A DNA stretch of 64,000 nucleotides from Prosopocoilus inquinatus (lineage: Eukaryota; Arthropoda; Insecta; Coleoptera; Lucanidae), in contig CM069876.1 of the NCBI GenBank assembly GCA_036172665.1, forward strand, positions 43,431,001-43,495,000. Direction: 5' to 3'. The translations under genes were made by a program, and so were the position numbers. A model generated the notes under the pieces. That model did not search any database. It saw only the letters and a list, made by a program, of their open reading frames with translations, and was not told the DNA's origin. The stretch's first letter is position 1, and each line of letters opens with the position of its first letter. Of this stretch, positions 33,814-46,400 are shown piece by piece.

Positions 33814-34930
33814 GGACGACCAAAAAGCAGAAAAGCTGACAAGCAAACTAAAAATAGGTTTTGGTCTTTTGTGGAATTTTGCTCTTTTCCTTCAGTTTTC
33901 AACATCTTTCCCCATTACCTAACCATTTCTTCGTTCCCCTTCTTCTTTCTTTGAGTAGGTTTCCATTCGTCACGGCTTTACTTCCTTTGCGGGCACGAGT
34001 TCTAAATAGCCAAATGGAACTCGTTCGAACTCAATCCAACTCAGAGTGTACTTTCTATGATTCTTTTCATTAACAGAATAAACCTCAAGAGTCTTTAAAC
34101 TTCTCATTACAAGACCTTGCGTGGAAATTTACCTTTTTTTCATCAACATGAAAAAAGAAGAGGGTTGAAATTTTTTTTAGAGAAGTCCGATTTATTAGGA
34201 TGAATTGTTAAGGGTGTCACCCTTGACATGAAAGGGTTGAAATTTTTTTTAGAGAAGTCCGATTTATTAGGATGAATTGTTAAGGGTGTCACCCTTAACA
34301 ATTCATCCTAATAAATCGGACTTCTCTAAAAAAAATTTCAACCCTCTTCTTTTTCATGTTGATGAAAAAAAGGTAAATTTCCACGCAAGGTCTTGTAATG
34401 AGAAGTTTAAAGACTCTTGAGGTTTATTCTGTTAATGAAAAGAATCATAGAAAGTGCACTCTGAGTTGGAGGACCAAATGATAAAGAGTGAACAGATAAT
34501 AAAAACGAGTGAAGAAATAATAAAGAGAGTGAGAAATAATAAAAAAAAAAAAATAGAAATAAAACAGAGGTTAAGCAAAAAAGGAAGACCAAAAGGCAGA
34601 AGACCTGACGAGCAAAATAAAAACGGATTTTGAGGTACTTGAAGAATTTTGAAGTTTTCCTTCAGTTTTCAACGGCTTTCCACAACTACCTAACCATTTC
34701 TATCATTGCCTTCTTTTTTTCTTTTTGAGAAGATTTCCGTTTGTCGTCTGTTTTGCGGACATCAGTTCTAAATAATTGAATGGAACTTGTTCAAGGGCAA
34801 ACTCAGGCCAATCCAAGAGTGTTCTTTCCATATTTCTTGTCATTCCCAAGGTAAGCCTCAACAGTCTCGTTTTAAGACTTCAACAGCTTCTCATTTTAAG
34901 ACCTCCCATCTCAATCGTCTTTACTGTCTC
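33814..34930 (+). repeat. Diverged direct duplication flanking an inverted repeat
   Basis: ACGACCAAAAAGCAGAAAAG at 33815 and AAGACCAAAAGGCAGAAGAC at 34585 start two diverged copies that both continue through TTCCTTCAGTTTTCAAC, ACCTAACCATTTCT and CAGTTCTAAATA. The copies are about 770 bp apart. The fold-back structure at 34035-34470 lies between and partly within them. Confidence 0.75.
34035..34470. repeat. Long inverted repeat (fold-back), arms up to about 180 bp
   Basis: The sequence from TCCAACTCAGAGTG at 34035 reads back almost perfectly on the other strand to 34470. The centre is AGGGTGTCACCCT (dyad at 34289). On the left, a 65 bp inner block (AGGGTTGAAATTTT to GTGTCACCCTT) is present twice, on the right once. 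Only a few bases differ between arms, so the structure is recent or an artefact of library or assembly. Confidence 0.9.
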
Positions 34931-37440
34931 TCTCATCCTCCCAAATTTGGAATGCACATATTTTTAGTCGTGAGAAAAAGTGAACATAATGGTCGAGCTT
35001 CACTGGTCTCAGAAGATGAAGGGTAATTGCTAGAAGCGAACGTCGGGGAAACACCAAAGGTTTTCTAAAGGAAGTCTGCCTCTTGGACGAATGTGAAAGG
35101 CTGTTTCAGAAACAACCTTTTCCTAAACTTTCTCAGGGGAAGACCCGGTTGGATGCTAAATGCCACAGGGTTGTGCAATATTGCTCGCGGACTTTCGGCG
35201 AAATGAAAACCGACGAATTTGTTTATACGAATAAATATTTATAAACTTGAAAATTCGTGATAGTATAACGAAATCCTGGGTGACGTCATTAAAAATAAAT
35301 CGTCACCGAGTGTAGTATGTCCGGGATAGTCGAGTCGAGTCTGTCCCATTTGCCCCGGCTTTACGACGTCATACAACTTGTCATGATCTGGTCGTTTCGA
35401 GTAGATAGTTTGCTCCGCGGGGAGCGGAGCGCACATCCGCCCTGACAATATGACATTAAATTGTTTGCGGTTTCAGTTTGACGCATTCGCCGCTAAATTG
35501 GGTCCCCCCGACCAAGTTTATCGCAGCGGACTGCACAGCGGAGACAAATCGCTAATTTGCAGATATTAAATCCGGTCCGGCCCTCGCCCGGAGACGATCC
35601 GGGCACGACGAGTATTGATTCCAAACCATGAAACTGCGAAGAGTTCATGTTATTTATCATTATTATTCATCATGCGTTATTAAGCAAAAAGGATTTCAAT
35701 TCTGAGGATCAAAGGTCATTATGACAGACAAGTTTGTTGTAATTCCCATTCCCTCAAAGCGAGCGTTTTTTTTTTTTTTTTCGTTTGTAACTTCGGGTTT
35801 TCACGAGGCCACAGGTGGGTTTATAATATTATTTATTTAGTAATTTAGACGAAACAGTTTCGTAAAATTATAATGCCCCCTCCCGAAAAGAACGTTTCGG
35901 CTTTCCGCTGGAACAATGCTCGCTTTGAATCCAACCGAATTTATTACGCGTGAGCGCACCGGTGTTTTGAGGGTTCTCAAATTAATATGAATTCACGAAG
36001 ACGTAAATTAAGCTCGCCCCTAGGAGGAATAATATTTATGTTGCCCTACCTTGGCAGCGTCGCTTTTCAAAGTTTTAGATTCAAACAAAAATGTGTACAA
36101 TTCGTGGAGGTGAAACATCAAAGTGGATGGATGGTTGTATCCAAAGCAAGGTAAAAAAAAAAAAAATACGAAGCAGCTCGTGAAATGTATTATTACACAA
36201 GAGAAAACGTACTGTTAAAATAAGAATGGGCGGGAAAAACAAAAATTCCACGAATACATCGTATATCTGGAGGAAAATTTTTCGATTTTCATGTATGTGT
36301 AAGGATTGAGAAATTTAGAGAAAACGACCGGCAATATCCTTGCCTTTTTTTTTAATTTAATTTGGAACACTGACGTCGCATCGGACGAAAGTCCAATTTC
36401 TACCCCCGACAACACTTGCTACCACCCTGGACACATTCGGTGCAAACCGTTCTAAGGTCAGCGCCATGCCGCGTCCACCGCCGCTCCGGATATTAAGGGG
36501 TTGACTCCGGTCAACGCGTTTAATTGTGACACGATCCACCGACGTGCCGCACCGCATTTTTTCTGGGCCCGACTATAACTGCAACTCGGCGTGACCATTA
36601 CAGAGCGGTTTATGCTCCACGAATTCATGTGTTATGGATGAAATTACAAGTTCATAAGTGAAGCAATAAACGAAACGAGTATTGAAATGAAGCAAGCCCT
36701 CATCTGGACGAGCGTTTTCTGTACTCGGGGGTTAAACAGGTACAAGTATTTAATAAATAGCAAGTTGCGAATTTAAATGTTTTTTTTTTTTTGTATCTAG
36801 GTTTTAACTCGGTTCAATTTAAGGTGACATAATGAAAATTCCAGAACGGTTTTGATATACGTATTGCTAAGTATTATTTGGTAGGAGGCTAATTAGATCT
36901 ATTTGTTGATCGTAAATTTTGTTATTCAATGTGGTAGCTTTCAAGGTTTGGATCCTGAAGGAATGCAGATCCTCCAACTTTTACGTCAGGATAACCAAAG
37001 GACTTATTCTTTATAGGCATACAAGACCAAGGTATCCATGACAGTCAAATCAGCACTCCAGGTTTGCACTTCTTGTCAGAGCTGGGAGTATCTTGAAAAA
37101 AACAGATTCCAGATCCTCTTGTGTTCATTCCAACCTTCGTTTGCTCACAAATGCCAAATAATACCTGATGTGTCATTTAAACATCTGCTCGCATTGATCC
37201 CAGAATTTCGTTTACTTGTTTTAAAATTTATTTTTAGTGCTGATAGTATACTTCTCAGTTTTAAAATAAAACTCTTAATAAAAAGTGACGACTGGCGCAC
37301 AAGCCACATCTCATTACCTCATTTAAAATCAATGAGATCATTTTAATTTATAATCAAAAAATGCAGTGATGATTCGACTCCAAGTCCAGCAATCTTCCGT
37401 TGTTCTTACGTGCTGGTGGAGCGTGATTGCAATCTTCGAT
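34931..37440. other. Unassigned sequence
   Basis: A frame without a start codon is open from about 35022 to 35244 (+), with protein-like composition and four cysteines, but I recognise no domain. 35340-35640 and 36360-36600 are GC-richer unique segments. The stretch 37038-37346 (+) is open for 102 codons without a recognisable feature. Confidence 0.35.
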
Positions 37441-37449
37441 GTTACTTAA

Positions 37450-38815
37450 GCTCTCGGCCGTTAGGTTGCGTGCGAATCTCCATTTTGGGGCAGAGGTCGA
37501 CATCAGACCTCTTTTCAAAAATTCATAACTCCGTCAGCTTTGGGAGTACCGCAGGTTTTTCGGCGGCATTCGAAAAAGGAAGAAACAAGTCACTAGGGAT
37601 TTCTCGGCATTTCCCGATATACTCGCCGCGGTAAATTCGAGAATCCGTAGAATGCGAACCAGAGGTCGACGTCTGCTCTCGGCCGTTGGGTTGCGCGCGA
37701 ATCTCCACTTTGGGGCGCAGATCGATATCAGACCTCTTTTCAAAAATTCATAACTCCGCCAGCTTTGGGAGTATCGGAGGTTTCTCGGCGGCATTCGAAA
37801 AAGGAAGAAGGAAGTCGCTAGAGATTTCTCGATTTCTCGGCGTTTCCCGATATACCCGCCGCGGTAAATTCGAGAGGCCGAATGCGAACCGGAGGTCGAC
37901 GTCTGCTCTCGGCCGTTGGGTTGCGCGCGAATCTCCATTTTGGGGTGCAGATCGATATCAGACCTCTTTTCAAAAATTCATAACTCCGCCAGCTTTGGGA
38001 GTATCGGAGGTTTCTCGGCGGCATTCGAAAAAGAAAGAAACAAGTCGCTAGAGATTTCTCGATTTCTCGGCGTTTCCCGATATACCCGCCGCGGTAAATT
38101 CGAGAGGGCGAATGCGAACCGGAGGTCGACGTCTGCTCTCGGCCGTTGGGTTGCGCGCGAATCTCCATTTTGGGGCGCAGATCGATATCAGATCTCTTTT
38201 CAAAAATTCATAACTCCGCCAGCTTTGGGGGTATCGGAGGTTTCTCGGCGATATACTAGCCGCGGTAAATTCGAGAGGCCGTAGAATGCGAACCAGGGGT
38301 CGACGTCTGCTTTCGGCCGTTAGGTTGCGTGCGAATCTCCATTTTGGGCCAGAGGTCGACATCAGACCTCTTTTCAAAAATTCATAACTCCGTCAGCTTT
38401 GGGAGTTTCGCAGGTTTTTCGGCAGCATTCGAAAAAGGAAGAAACAAGTCGCTAGAGATTTCTCGATTTCTCGGCGTTTCCCAATATACCCGCTGCGGTA
38501 AATTCGAGAGGCCGTAGAATGTGAACCGGAGGTCGACGTCTGCTCTCGACCGTTAGGTTGTGTGCGAATCTACATTTTGGGGCAGAAGTCGACATCAGAA
38601 CGCTTCTCAAAAATTGATAACTCCGCCAGCTTTGGGAGTATCGGAGGTTTCTCGGCGGCATTCAAAAAAGGAAGAAACAAGTCGCTAGAGATTTCTCGAT
38701 TTCTCGGCGTTTCCCGATATACCCGCCGCGGTAAATTCGAGAATCCGTAGAATGCGAGCCAGAGGTCGACATCTGCTCTCAACCGTTAGGTTGCGTGCGA
38801 ATCTCCATTTTGGGG
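37450..38815. repeat. Tandem array, about 6.5 units of about 230 bp
   Basis: GCTCTCGGCCGTT-type unit starts lie near 37450, 37674, 37906, 38138, 38309, 38540 and 38775. Constant blocks are CGAATCTCCATTTTGGGGC, TTTTCAAAAATTCATAACTC, AGCTTTGGGAGTATCGGAGG and CGATATACCCGCCGCGGTAA. The unit at 38138 lacks about 60 bp. Long frames on both strands (up to 134 codons) come from the repeat having few stops. Confidence 0.94.
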
Positions 38816-38818
38816 CAA

Positions 38819-40365
38819 GTTTGCGACGCGTTTGGTACTGCGCGAACGTTGTTCGAGTCACGATTTTGTTTGCTGTGATAAAAGTTTGTGTGTACCCCAT
38901 TTTTTCGGGCTCTGGCACCTCGAGAGAGTTTCCGTGTTTGCTTTTGGGCGACTTCTTGGGCTCGTTGGTTCGCCGACAAGGTATGGAGTTTTTTGTCCTT
39001 TTCTCTTTCTGCTGTACGTGCGCCATTTGTTGACCACGTTTTCGTTCATTCAGTTTTATTCACAGACAGTTTTATGCACCTAATAGATAACGAACATAAT
39101 TTAATTCTATGCACCTGATAAATAATGTACAAAATTAGCTTTTACATCAATTAGACGTTTAATATTTCGTTTCAACGGATATGTGACGTCTCAACGGATA
39201 TGTGACCACACGGATTATGAATTATTGTCTATATTGTTTCACTTTGAATTATGTCTTCTATTTTCAGTTTACGTGTAGGAGTATAATATATCATACATAA
39301 TATCACCTTAGGGCGAAGACTTAACCTAAACAACATTGAATTATTCCCCGAGTTTTGTTAATATGGCGAGTTATGTGTTTCTCATTCACTGAGCTTTACA
39401 ACCCCAAACTTAACCTAGCCACTCAGCCCGCATCGTTTTCTACTTTCATTAATTAATTAATTAAGAAATTATAAATATTACGATTAGTTTAACTGACAGT
39501 TAGATTGTAATATATATTATTATAACATACAGCATACCGTCACATTCTAATGATTAGTTAAATTAATCGGCCCATTAAACACTTTCAGAAACCGGTCCTT
39601 AATAAAAGTTAATTACATTTTAATGTAATATCGGTTGTGAAATCGTAAGTAAAACAAAATCGTGTGTATAAAACAAACGCACATTTAATATTTAAGGGTG
39701 TGGAATAAGCAACCATTGTTTTGCAAATACCGTCAAGACAAAAGATGTGCCTCGAAATGGAATGCCTCCAACTTAACGTGTGTTAATTAATGAACTTCTC
39801 TGGATTAAGTTCTGATTAAATCGATACGCCGAAGTGTGCTGCTGTAAACCCACCACACCTTCTCCTTCGAGCCGCCGCCGCCGGTTTATACGGGACAGGG
39901 CGAAGTAGCTGAAATACCGCAGTATTATCAGTTTAACCCTTAGCCGAGAAAGCATACCGCAATCTTCGAGCCTGGCCTGAAACGTCTTTCACGTACTTTA
40001 CGACTGACAAACCATAAAGCTTCTAATCGATCTTATAAATAAAACAATAATTCATATATAATAAAACATAACCTATAAAATCTGTTTCTTTTCGTGGAAC
40101 GTACGTCTCTTCTTTAATGCGTTTCGCTTCGGCCCTAAAATCATTTTCAAATATTATCGTTTTCGTTATCCTGACCTCATCTGACCTTCTGTGCATTTTA
40201 ACCATGAGTTCCGACGCGACAGGATGACGGACTTCACTTTAGCTGCCTCATACTGACTCGTCAATTGGGTTTTGCAAAAACAAATGCAGCGGACGTTTAA
40301 AAATAATAAAAAAGAAATCGCAGAATATTTGTTTTGCGAAAGGGGACGAGGCTGAGACAATCCAA
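38819..40365. other. Unassigned sequence
   Basis: The array passes into unique DNA at about 38819. Several overlapping frames on both strands at 38752-39118 suggest a stop-poor stretch, not a gene. 39430-39680 is very AT-rich, with imperfect inverted segments. A small direct duplication, TCAACGGATATGTGA, occurs at 39172 and 39190. Confidence 0.4.
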
Positions 40366-40536
40366 ATGAGTTTCAGTCCTCCAGCGCCACGTCAACACCG
40401 AAATGTCATGTCCACACCGACGAAACCTCCCCGAGGTTCCTCACAAAGAACCGTCCCCTACATGTACACCCCGCGAAACGGGGCAAAGACCCTCCAAACA
40501 CCAGGTAGGGCGCTGGGGTCACCACAAGACGATTGA
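40366..40536 (+). CDS. Candidate first coding exon or 56-codon open frame
   Basis: The frame starts at ATG 40366 in a good context (TCCAAATGAG) and runs to TGA at 40534. It has a consistent proline/serine/threonine/arginine-rich composition, for example MSFSPPAPRQHR, MSTPTKPPRG and PYMYTPRNG. At 40504 it meets CAG|GTAGGG, a good splice donor. If spliced, about 46 residues would be encoded in this exon (phase 1), and the last nine codons of the open frame would be intron. The segment is clearly more GC-rich than the surrounding 2 kb. The composition suggests a disordered N-terminus with TP sites of the type found in cell-cycle substrates, but I recognise no family. A partner exon cannot be identified, so this may still be chance. 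Confidence 0.3.
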   Translation: MSFSPPAPRQHRNVMSTPTKPPRGSSQRTVPYMYTPRNGAKTLQTPGRALGSPQDD

Positions 40537-40799
40537 CGTGCTCCGGGCGCGTCGCAAATTAATAAAGTCAAAGCTGGCCATACCCCTAATGTACGAATCA
40601 AAACCATCGCGGCAGGATCAAGGGCCAACGAGTCAACAAAATAAAAGTTGATGTGAGGAAAACCAATGGCATAAAAGGTCAAAGGTGAACGCATGAAATA
40701 ATATACGTGTAGAAAATTGTAATTCGCCGGCGGTCCAGATACAGCAATAAAATTTGGCTTGCAAACAAACCGACGAGTAGAGTCGCGACGTGTTTCAAG

Positions 40800-41383
40800 T
40801 ATTTAGTGCTGGCAACCAAATGGACTTTTTTGGATAATCGATTAATCGGTTTTCGATTATTTCCAGTTTTAAACAAAATCGAAAACTGGTTATCCGGATA
40901 ATGGGTTATCCGAATAACCAACTGTTTGGATAACCGGATATTCGAATATTATCGGATTTTGGATAATCCAATTTTTGGTAATCCGATTTTCAAATATTTT
41001 TGGTTTATGGATAATCGGATGGATATTCAATTAGTTTTTTTTTTTTAATAATAATTTTATATTGCAAAAAATTTCTGTATATTACATCTGACCACTACAA
41101 CTAAATCCGGCTTTAGAATTAAAATTCAATGGAATTTGCTTTCTTACGAATCAGTTTTGCTTAATACGTAAGTAACCGATTGCCATTTAACCAATTCGGA
41201 TAATAGAAGAGTCGAATTTTGAATATTCGAGCGGTCGAGTTTCCGTTATACGAATAATCGGTTTTCGGATATTCGAATAGTCGGTTTTCGACCGTTATTT
41301 GGATAACCGGTTAGATCCAAAACCGGTTTTAAAAAAAAAACCGATTATTCGGTTGCAACTGTTTCCGGTTTTTGCCAGCAGTA
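40800..41383. mobile_element. hAT-like non-autonomous element, about 580 bp
   Basis: The left end has TAGTGCTGGCAA (from 40804) and the right, reverse-complemented, TACTGCTGGCAA, 11 of 12 matching. GTTTCAAG flanks both sides (40792-40799 and 41384-41391), and the direct match extends to GTTTCAAGTAT. The interior consists of many copies, in both orientations, of a motif like CGGATAACCGGATATTCGAA. Dense subterminal motif copies are common in hAT elements, where transposase binds them. No transposase frame is present. The exact left boundary is uncertain by 3-4 bases. Confidence 0.72.
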
Positions 41384-41396
41384 GTTTCAAGTATCT

Positions 41397-44300
41397 CTGC
41401 TAAGAGAAAATGAACGTTTAGATTCTGTAAACAAAGCCAGGGATGATTGATATTTACGACTTGTCGGTAACCTTTGATCGTATGAACACGCAAACCCCAC
41501 GTATATTTTAAGGGAAGGCCACGCCCCTTTAGAAAAGTTAACAAGAGGCGGCAAGTGGATCACGAGGGCGATGTGCGTTTATTTTGTCAACAAAGCAGGC
41601 AAGTGTTTACAGTTGGAGTCGTAAATTATTCCTCTAAACCTCAAATTGGTATTCTCCAAGGTTTGTTTGAATTTCATGCCGCAGACACGCTTCCTTTTTT
41701 AAAGATAATACATAAGTTGTCGACGTTCTTCAAGATTGTGTTTCTGTTACTTCCGAATGCATTAGTTTTCGCCCCCCGTATTCGACGATATAGACGTTCG
41801 GAGAGTTCGCGCTCGTAATTTATCGTTTGTTTTCCCGTCTCCTTTCTTTTATCTAAGTTGCGAATATAATAAACGCCCAATCAATCAGAGAGAATTCGAA
41901 GCCGAAGCGAGAAATTACGGAAAGCTCCGGGGAGACGTTATAATGAAAAGTTGCCGCCGACGACGTTTCAGCGCTTTGTATCACGGGAGTTCATGAAAAT
42001 GAGACGGCGGCGGCGGCGGCGTTGGCCCGTGTAAAGTAAATTCCGGCAAATATATCCGTGTCAGATATGCGGCCAAAATCGTTAGCATTGCATTTTGTTA
42101 GCGAGTCGTTAGCCAATCGGTAAATCCGCTCGCGTTTTTTTTCCGCCCCCGAGTCACCTTCCCGCTCTGGTCGGAACGTGCAGGTCCGTAATGAAGAGAG
42201 ACGGAACTGTGGCGTGGGCAAAATTTCGGGGTTCTTATCTTTCTGGTGGAACTTGGCGTAAAAGCGAGTCGACTCAGCATGTCGCGCGTAGCATCCGATA
42301 TGTAGAAGCTCCCTCTTTGTCTGGACAGCTTTCCGCTCCTGCTTCCGTCACTGTTTCTTGCATTATCCGAGAGGGCGTGTGCGTGTGTGTACTTCCGAAA
42401 CGAGATATATGTGTCTGGGGGTAAATTGATTCGATCAAATTTAATTCGCGATTAAGGCGAATCACGTTAAATTATTTTTGTTTGCTGCCTCCAAAAAAAA
42501 GGGAAAGGAAAAGAAAAAATCTTCGACGTATAAGCTTCCCTCACGATCCTTATCAAACTTGTGTAACTTGCGACGATCTGTTATTTTGACGTTTATACGC
42601 ACTCTCTGCAATTGATTGAGAATTTATTTTGACGGCGTTGTGTTTCATTTCGCCTGACAGGTAGCAAATAGTTGCTCAGATCGTGCGGAAAGTTTATCGA
42701 CGTTGTCAATTTTAACTGTTGGATGTCGATCAAGATGGCTCGTTTAACACCACCCTACGAAGGGCACACGGAAACAAGGAAACGATTTTTTCCCTTCTTC
42801 GAAATTTTCCGTCCGCTCTCTGATTATTACTTTATTCGAATTCTGATCTGATCTTTGATTATCTCGAACTCTCGAGTATCTCTGCAATTATCTGCACGAA
42901 CTAACTACATTATCGTGTCCGTTAGTCTCCTGGCTCTATTATGCTGCTGCGATTTTGATTTAAAAAAAAATAAAAAAAAAACATGGAAAAATATGATCTG
43001 TTGCTCGTAAATATAAAGGGCCGGACTCTTGAGCGGGCCAGTACTGAATAAATCAGGCGCATTGTTGAACGAGCACTGCATTATCCGTCCGCTGATATAT
43101 CGCTACCTTTAGAACGGTTCAGAGCTGCCATTATAAATTATCAGCGCCGGCTAGTTGAAAACTATTTCTGGTTTTGTTTTCTTCGGTTCATTTTCCGCTT
43201 TCAGTTTCGCGTTTGTTTGTTTTATGACCGAAACGCTGCGCCATTGTGAGGCAGGGTGGTGAAAAAGAGCTCGCAGGGAAAACTGCATCAGAGCAACAAG
43301 GACGTGTGTGCTTCTTTTCATTTTACAAAAAAGTGAAATTCATCGAAAACACTTAAGGATGAAGTAGTTCTTTTCCTTTATTGAATTGAAGCGTAAGTAG
43401 AAAGAACCTACCTGACCGTTCACTCACAATCCTTCTATTTTTTTGTCGGCCTTCTTTCATGTTTCAATTAAGCAATCGGTATGGTTTTTGTAGAAAAAAA
43501 CAAACCTGTCCGTTGATTCTGACTGTTTCATACGAAATCCAATCCACTCACACCATTGCCCTTTTCGCTAATCAACTTATAATTACATTGTAACCAATCA
43601 CATCACATCACAGCGATTTTTCAAATAAAAAAAATTATTAATTAAATTTTCGTTACATCTACTACACAGTAATTAGGAGAATGATATTTCATTTGCACTA
43701 CAGCCTAACAGAAACTATTTGCTGTTAATAACTAGCGTCGGCTTGCGCAAATTTGCTTTAATTAATTTGTCCGTTTGCAAACAGCAGCTCCGACAACATT
43801 TTGATATTCTCCGGAAGTCGTGATAAACTTCCCCCTTCGGCGAAAAATCCTCGCGTCAGAAATATTTCCCGTCGAAGAATGTGACTCGCAGCAGTAACTC
43901 GAGGGTCTTTACTGCGGCAAAAAGGAGCTGCTGCTTGGAAAGTTGGGCAGTCGAAGCTAGAGAAATGTGCTCGGTGGTCCTAGAAAAATATGGCGAACGT
44001 TTCCGCGCCAACAAATAACCCCGCGGCCATCCAACTTAACGAAGTACCTCGAGTATTTTAGGGTTGGAAATGTGTACGTGTAAACGAGTACCATACAAGA
44101 CAGCCAGCCGGAATTGGGCGGTAATTTTGAACTGGAAGCCATTTATTAAACAAATATTCATTCAAACCACAAATTCTTCATGATTGATTAGAACACACGT
44201 TCCAAAGATCTGCCTGGTAGTTGAGAAATAATTTTTCACAGCATCCTCGATTAAGGGTTTCATGATTTGATCACGTGGGATACACAGGATTAATCAAAGC

Positions 44301-45329
44301 CCCGACATAGCAAACTATTTTATCAGCTACTACCAACTTCTGGCCGGATATTTTTGAAAACTCTGCACGCGAGCAATATTTAATTTTTTATTGCACGCAC
44401 AAAATAAAAAACATATAAATATAAATCAGATTTCCAGGAGGATACATTTTATTATTATTTATTATATGTATTCCAAAAATAAATTCGTGCTCAAACATTA
44501 CCTACACGTATTGTTCGCCTGTAAATCACGAGTATTTAATTTCCCACCCCCCAAAAAAATATACAATTACAAAGATTTACAACGCTTTTGACATTTTCAT
44601 TCATTCGCTCTTGCGTTTTTTTTTTGTTTTGCTGCATTTTGAAAAAAAAAAACATCATCACTACGATATTACAGCCGCTGCGAATTTACGCCTGAAATAT
44701 TTAGTACTGCAGCTGATTTATAATTAACGTCGCAATCAATAATAAATGAGAGGCGGCGGTCGCGTCGAAAGCTTTCCGCGATCGCCGCCGCCGCCGTCGC
44801 AAATTAGTCCGGAATTTGACGTGATCTGAGAACTCGCTCCTCTTAGGATAATGAAGGATAATTGACGGAGAGCTTATGCAAATCGTATGTTGAAAACTGC
44901 GATCCTGTGATTATCCTGATGAGCAGAGGCAGCGTACAGCAATTACCGAAGGCGCGCGTCCTCTTCCTAACCGCCCGAGTCAGCAACGTCTTAAGTTTAT
45001 GGTCTTCGAGGTAGCCTGGATAATAAACAAGTTGTTACTGTTGGGTCTTCTAATTTATACATTTTTGTCTTTCAAAATTGATTAAGAAAATCTGAGTATA
45101 GTCTCCACCAATGTGCATTTTATTTTCCCATGTGGTTTGGGCTTCGCCATTGTCTGCTGTGCAAGCTTTTCAGAAGGATGACTTTCAAACAGAAGTCCGG
45201 GGCTAACTTCCGAGCACAGCAAGAAATATGATGGTACGTCGCCCTTGGGTCTTCTCAAAGCAACCACCCCGTGAACCAGAGGGCAAGCGCCTCCGATCGC
45301 CAAAGTAACACGTAAACCATAAAACCTGT
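41397..45329. other. Long unique stretch, no supported gene
   Basis: Short features only: a (GGC)n run near 42004-42021, poly-A runs near 42961, a GC-rich block at 44750-44820 and AT-rich blocks at 43620 and 44400. 41880-42480 has many CpGs and could be a regulatory or first-exon region. A minus-strand frame at 45082-45345 is open for 87 codons without ATG; it has coding-like composition, but I do not recognise it. Confidence 0.35.
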
Positions 45330-46400
45330 TGGTGACTGTTGGCAAATCGAAATGCGCAAAGGAACATCACACTGGATCAAGATGGAGGCGATTGGAAGAT
45401 TGCTTAGAAGTCCAGTAGGGAGTTCCTCAAGTCCATCTATAAAATCTACGCTGAAGGAACAAGTCGTAGGCTTTTACTGGAACTGTGATGGAGGTTGATC
45501 TCTCGAAATCAGTAGTAGATTATCCCCTGCAGAACTCGTCGGATTTTCTTCACATACCTCCAAACCAAAGTCACCAGGAACATTCCCAAGTACACCTTAG
45601 ATCGTGAAGGTCCGAAACTTGTGCCAAAACTAAGAGCCCAACGTGCAGACCACAAAACTTATCAGGCATTCTTGAAGGTGCTGTTAGAATCGAGACGTGC
45701 AAGGAATATCACATGCACCACTGGATTAAGTTGGACGGGCCACAAATTTTCGTACAGGAGAAAAAGAGCAAGCGAAAATAAGCTTATTTTCAGAAAATAC
45801 AATGAAACCCAAGGCTAAATCCAGAAGTGAGTTCCTCAAGTCCATCCAATTCAGGATGGAAGAACAGATCTCGGAGTCATCGTCTTTAAGGTGAAGAAAA
45901 CTTTGAGTTTATCTCGTTGGATCAAGTCATGATGACATCCTGCAGGATTCAAGACGTAGCGGGTTATTAGTACCTCCACCTAGGTCACTCCCAAACATAC
46001 CTTTGACCATGATGCTCCAAAATAAAAGCCCAGTGGGTAGCCCACGCCAAGGTCCTTGGCAAAAAACAAACATGGAAAAGACCGTCGGAGGAGGAGACCA
46101 TAAATGCATTCCTACATGGAATTCCTACAGGAGAACGGAAGGAAGTGGTTGGCAAAACAAGCAGAGATGATTCGCTCTCGGGAAAAACAGCGATGGAATA
46201 AAGGACTTCAAATCCAGCAAGGAGTTCTTCAAGTCTATCCAATCCAAAAAATGGGGGAAGGAAGGGCTTCAAATACAGCAAGGAGTTCTTCAAGTTTATC
46301 CAATCCAAAAGATGGAGGAAAGATTTTAAATCTAGCAAAGAGTTCTTCAAGTCTATCCAATCCAAAAGATGGGGGAAGGAAGGGCTTCAAACGAATTGTT
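45330..46400 (+). repeat. Degenerate repeat of possible coding origin
   Basis: AAGTCCAG..GGGAGTTCCTCAAGTCC-like blocks recur near 45407 and 45822, then three times in close tandem (46216, 46277, 46334; period about 57-61 bp). In one frame the block reads FKSSKEFFKSIQSK, but the unit length is not a multiple of three, so the frame is lost between copies. Longer parallels (CAAACCAAAGTCACCAGGAA with TCACTCCCAAACATACC) suggest an older period of about 430 bp. It looks like a decayed coding repeat; no family is recognised. Confidence 0.6.

Noticed and set aside
37410..38782. Overlapping frames of up to 134 codons on both strands
   Set aside because: Stop-poor tandem repeat; both strands are open over the same DNA.
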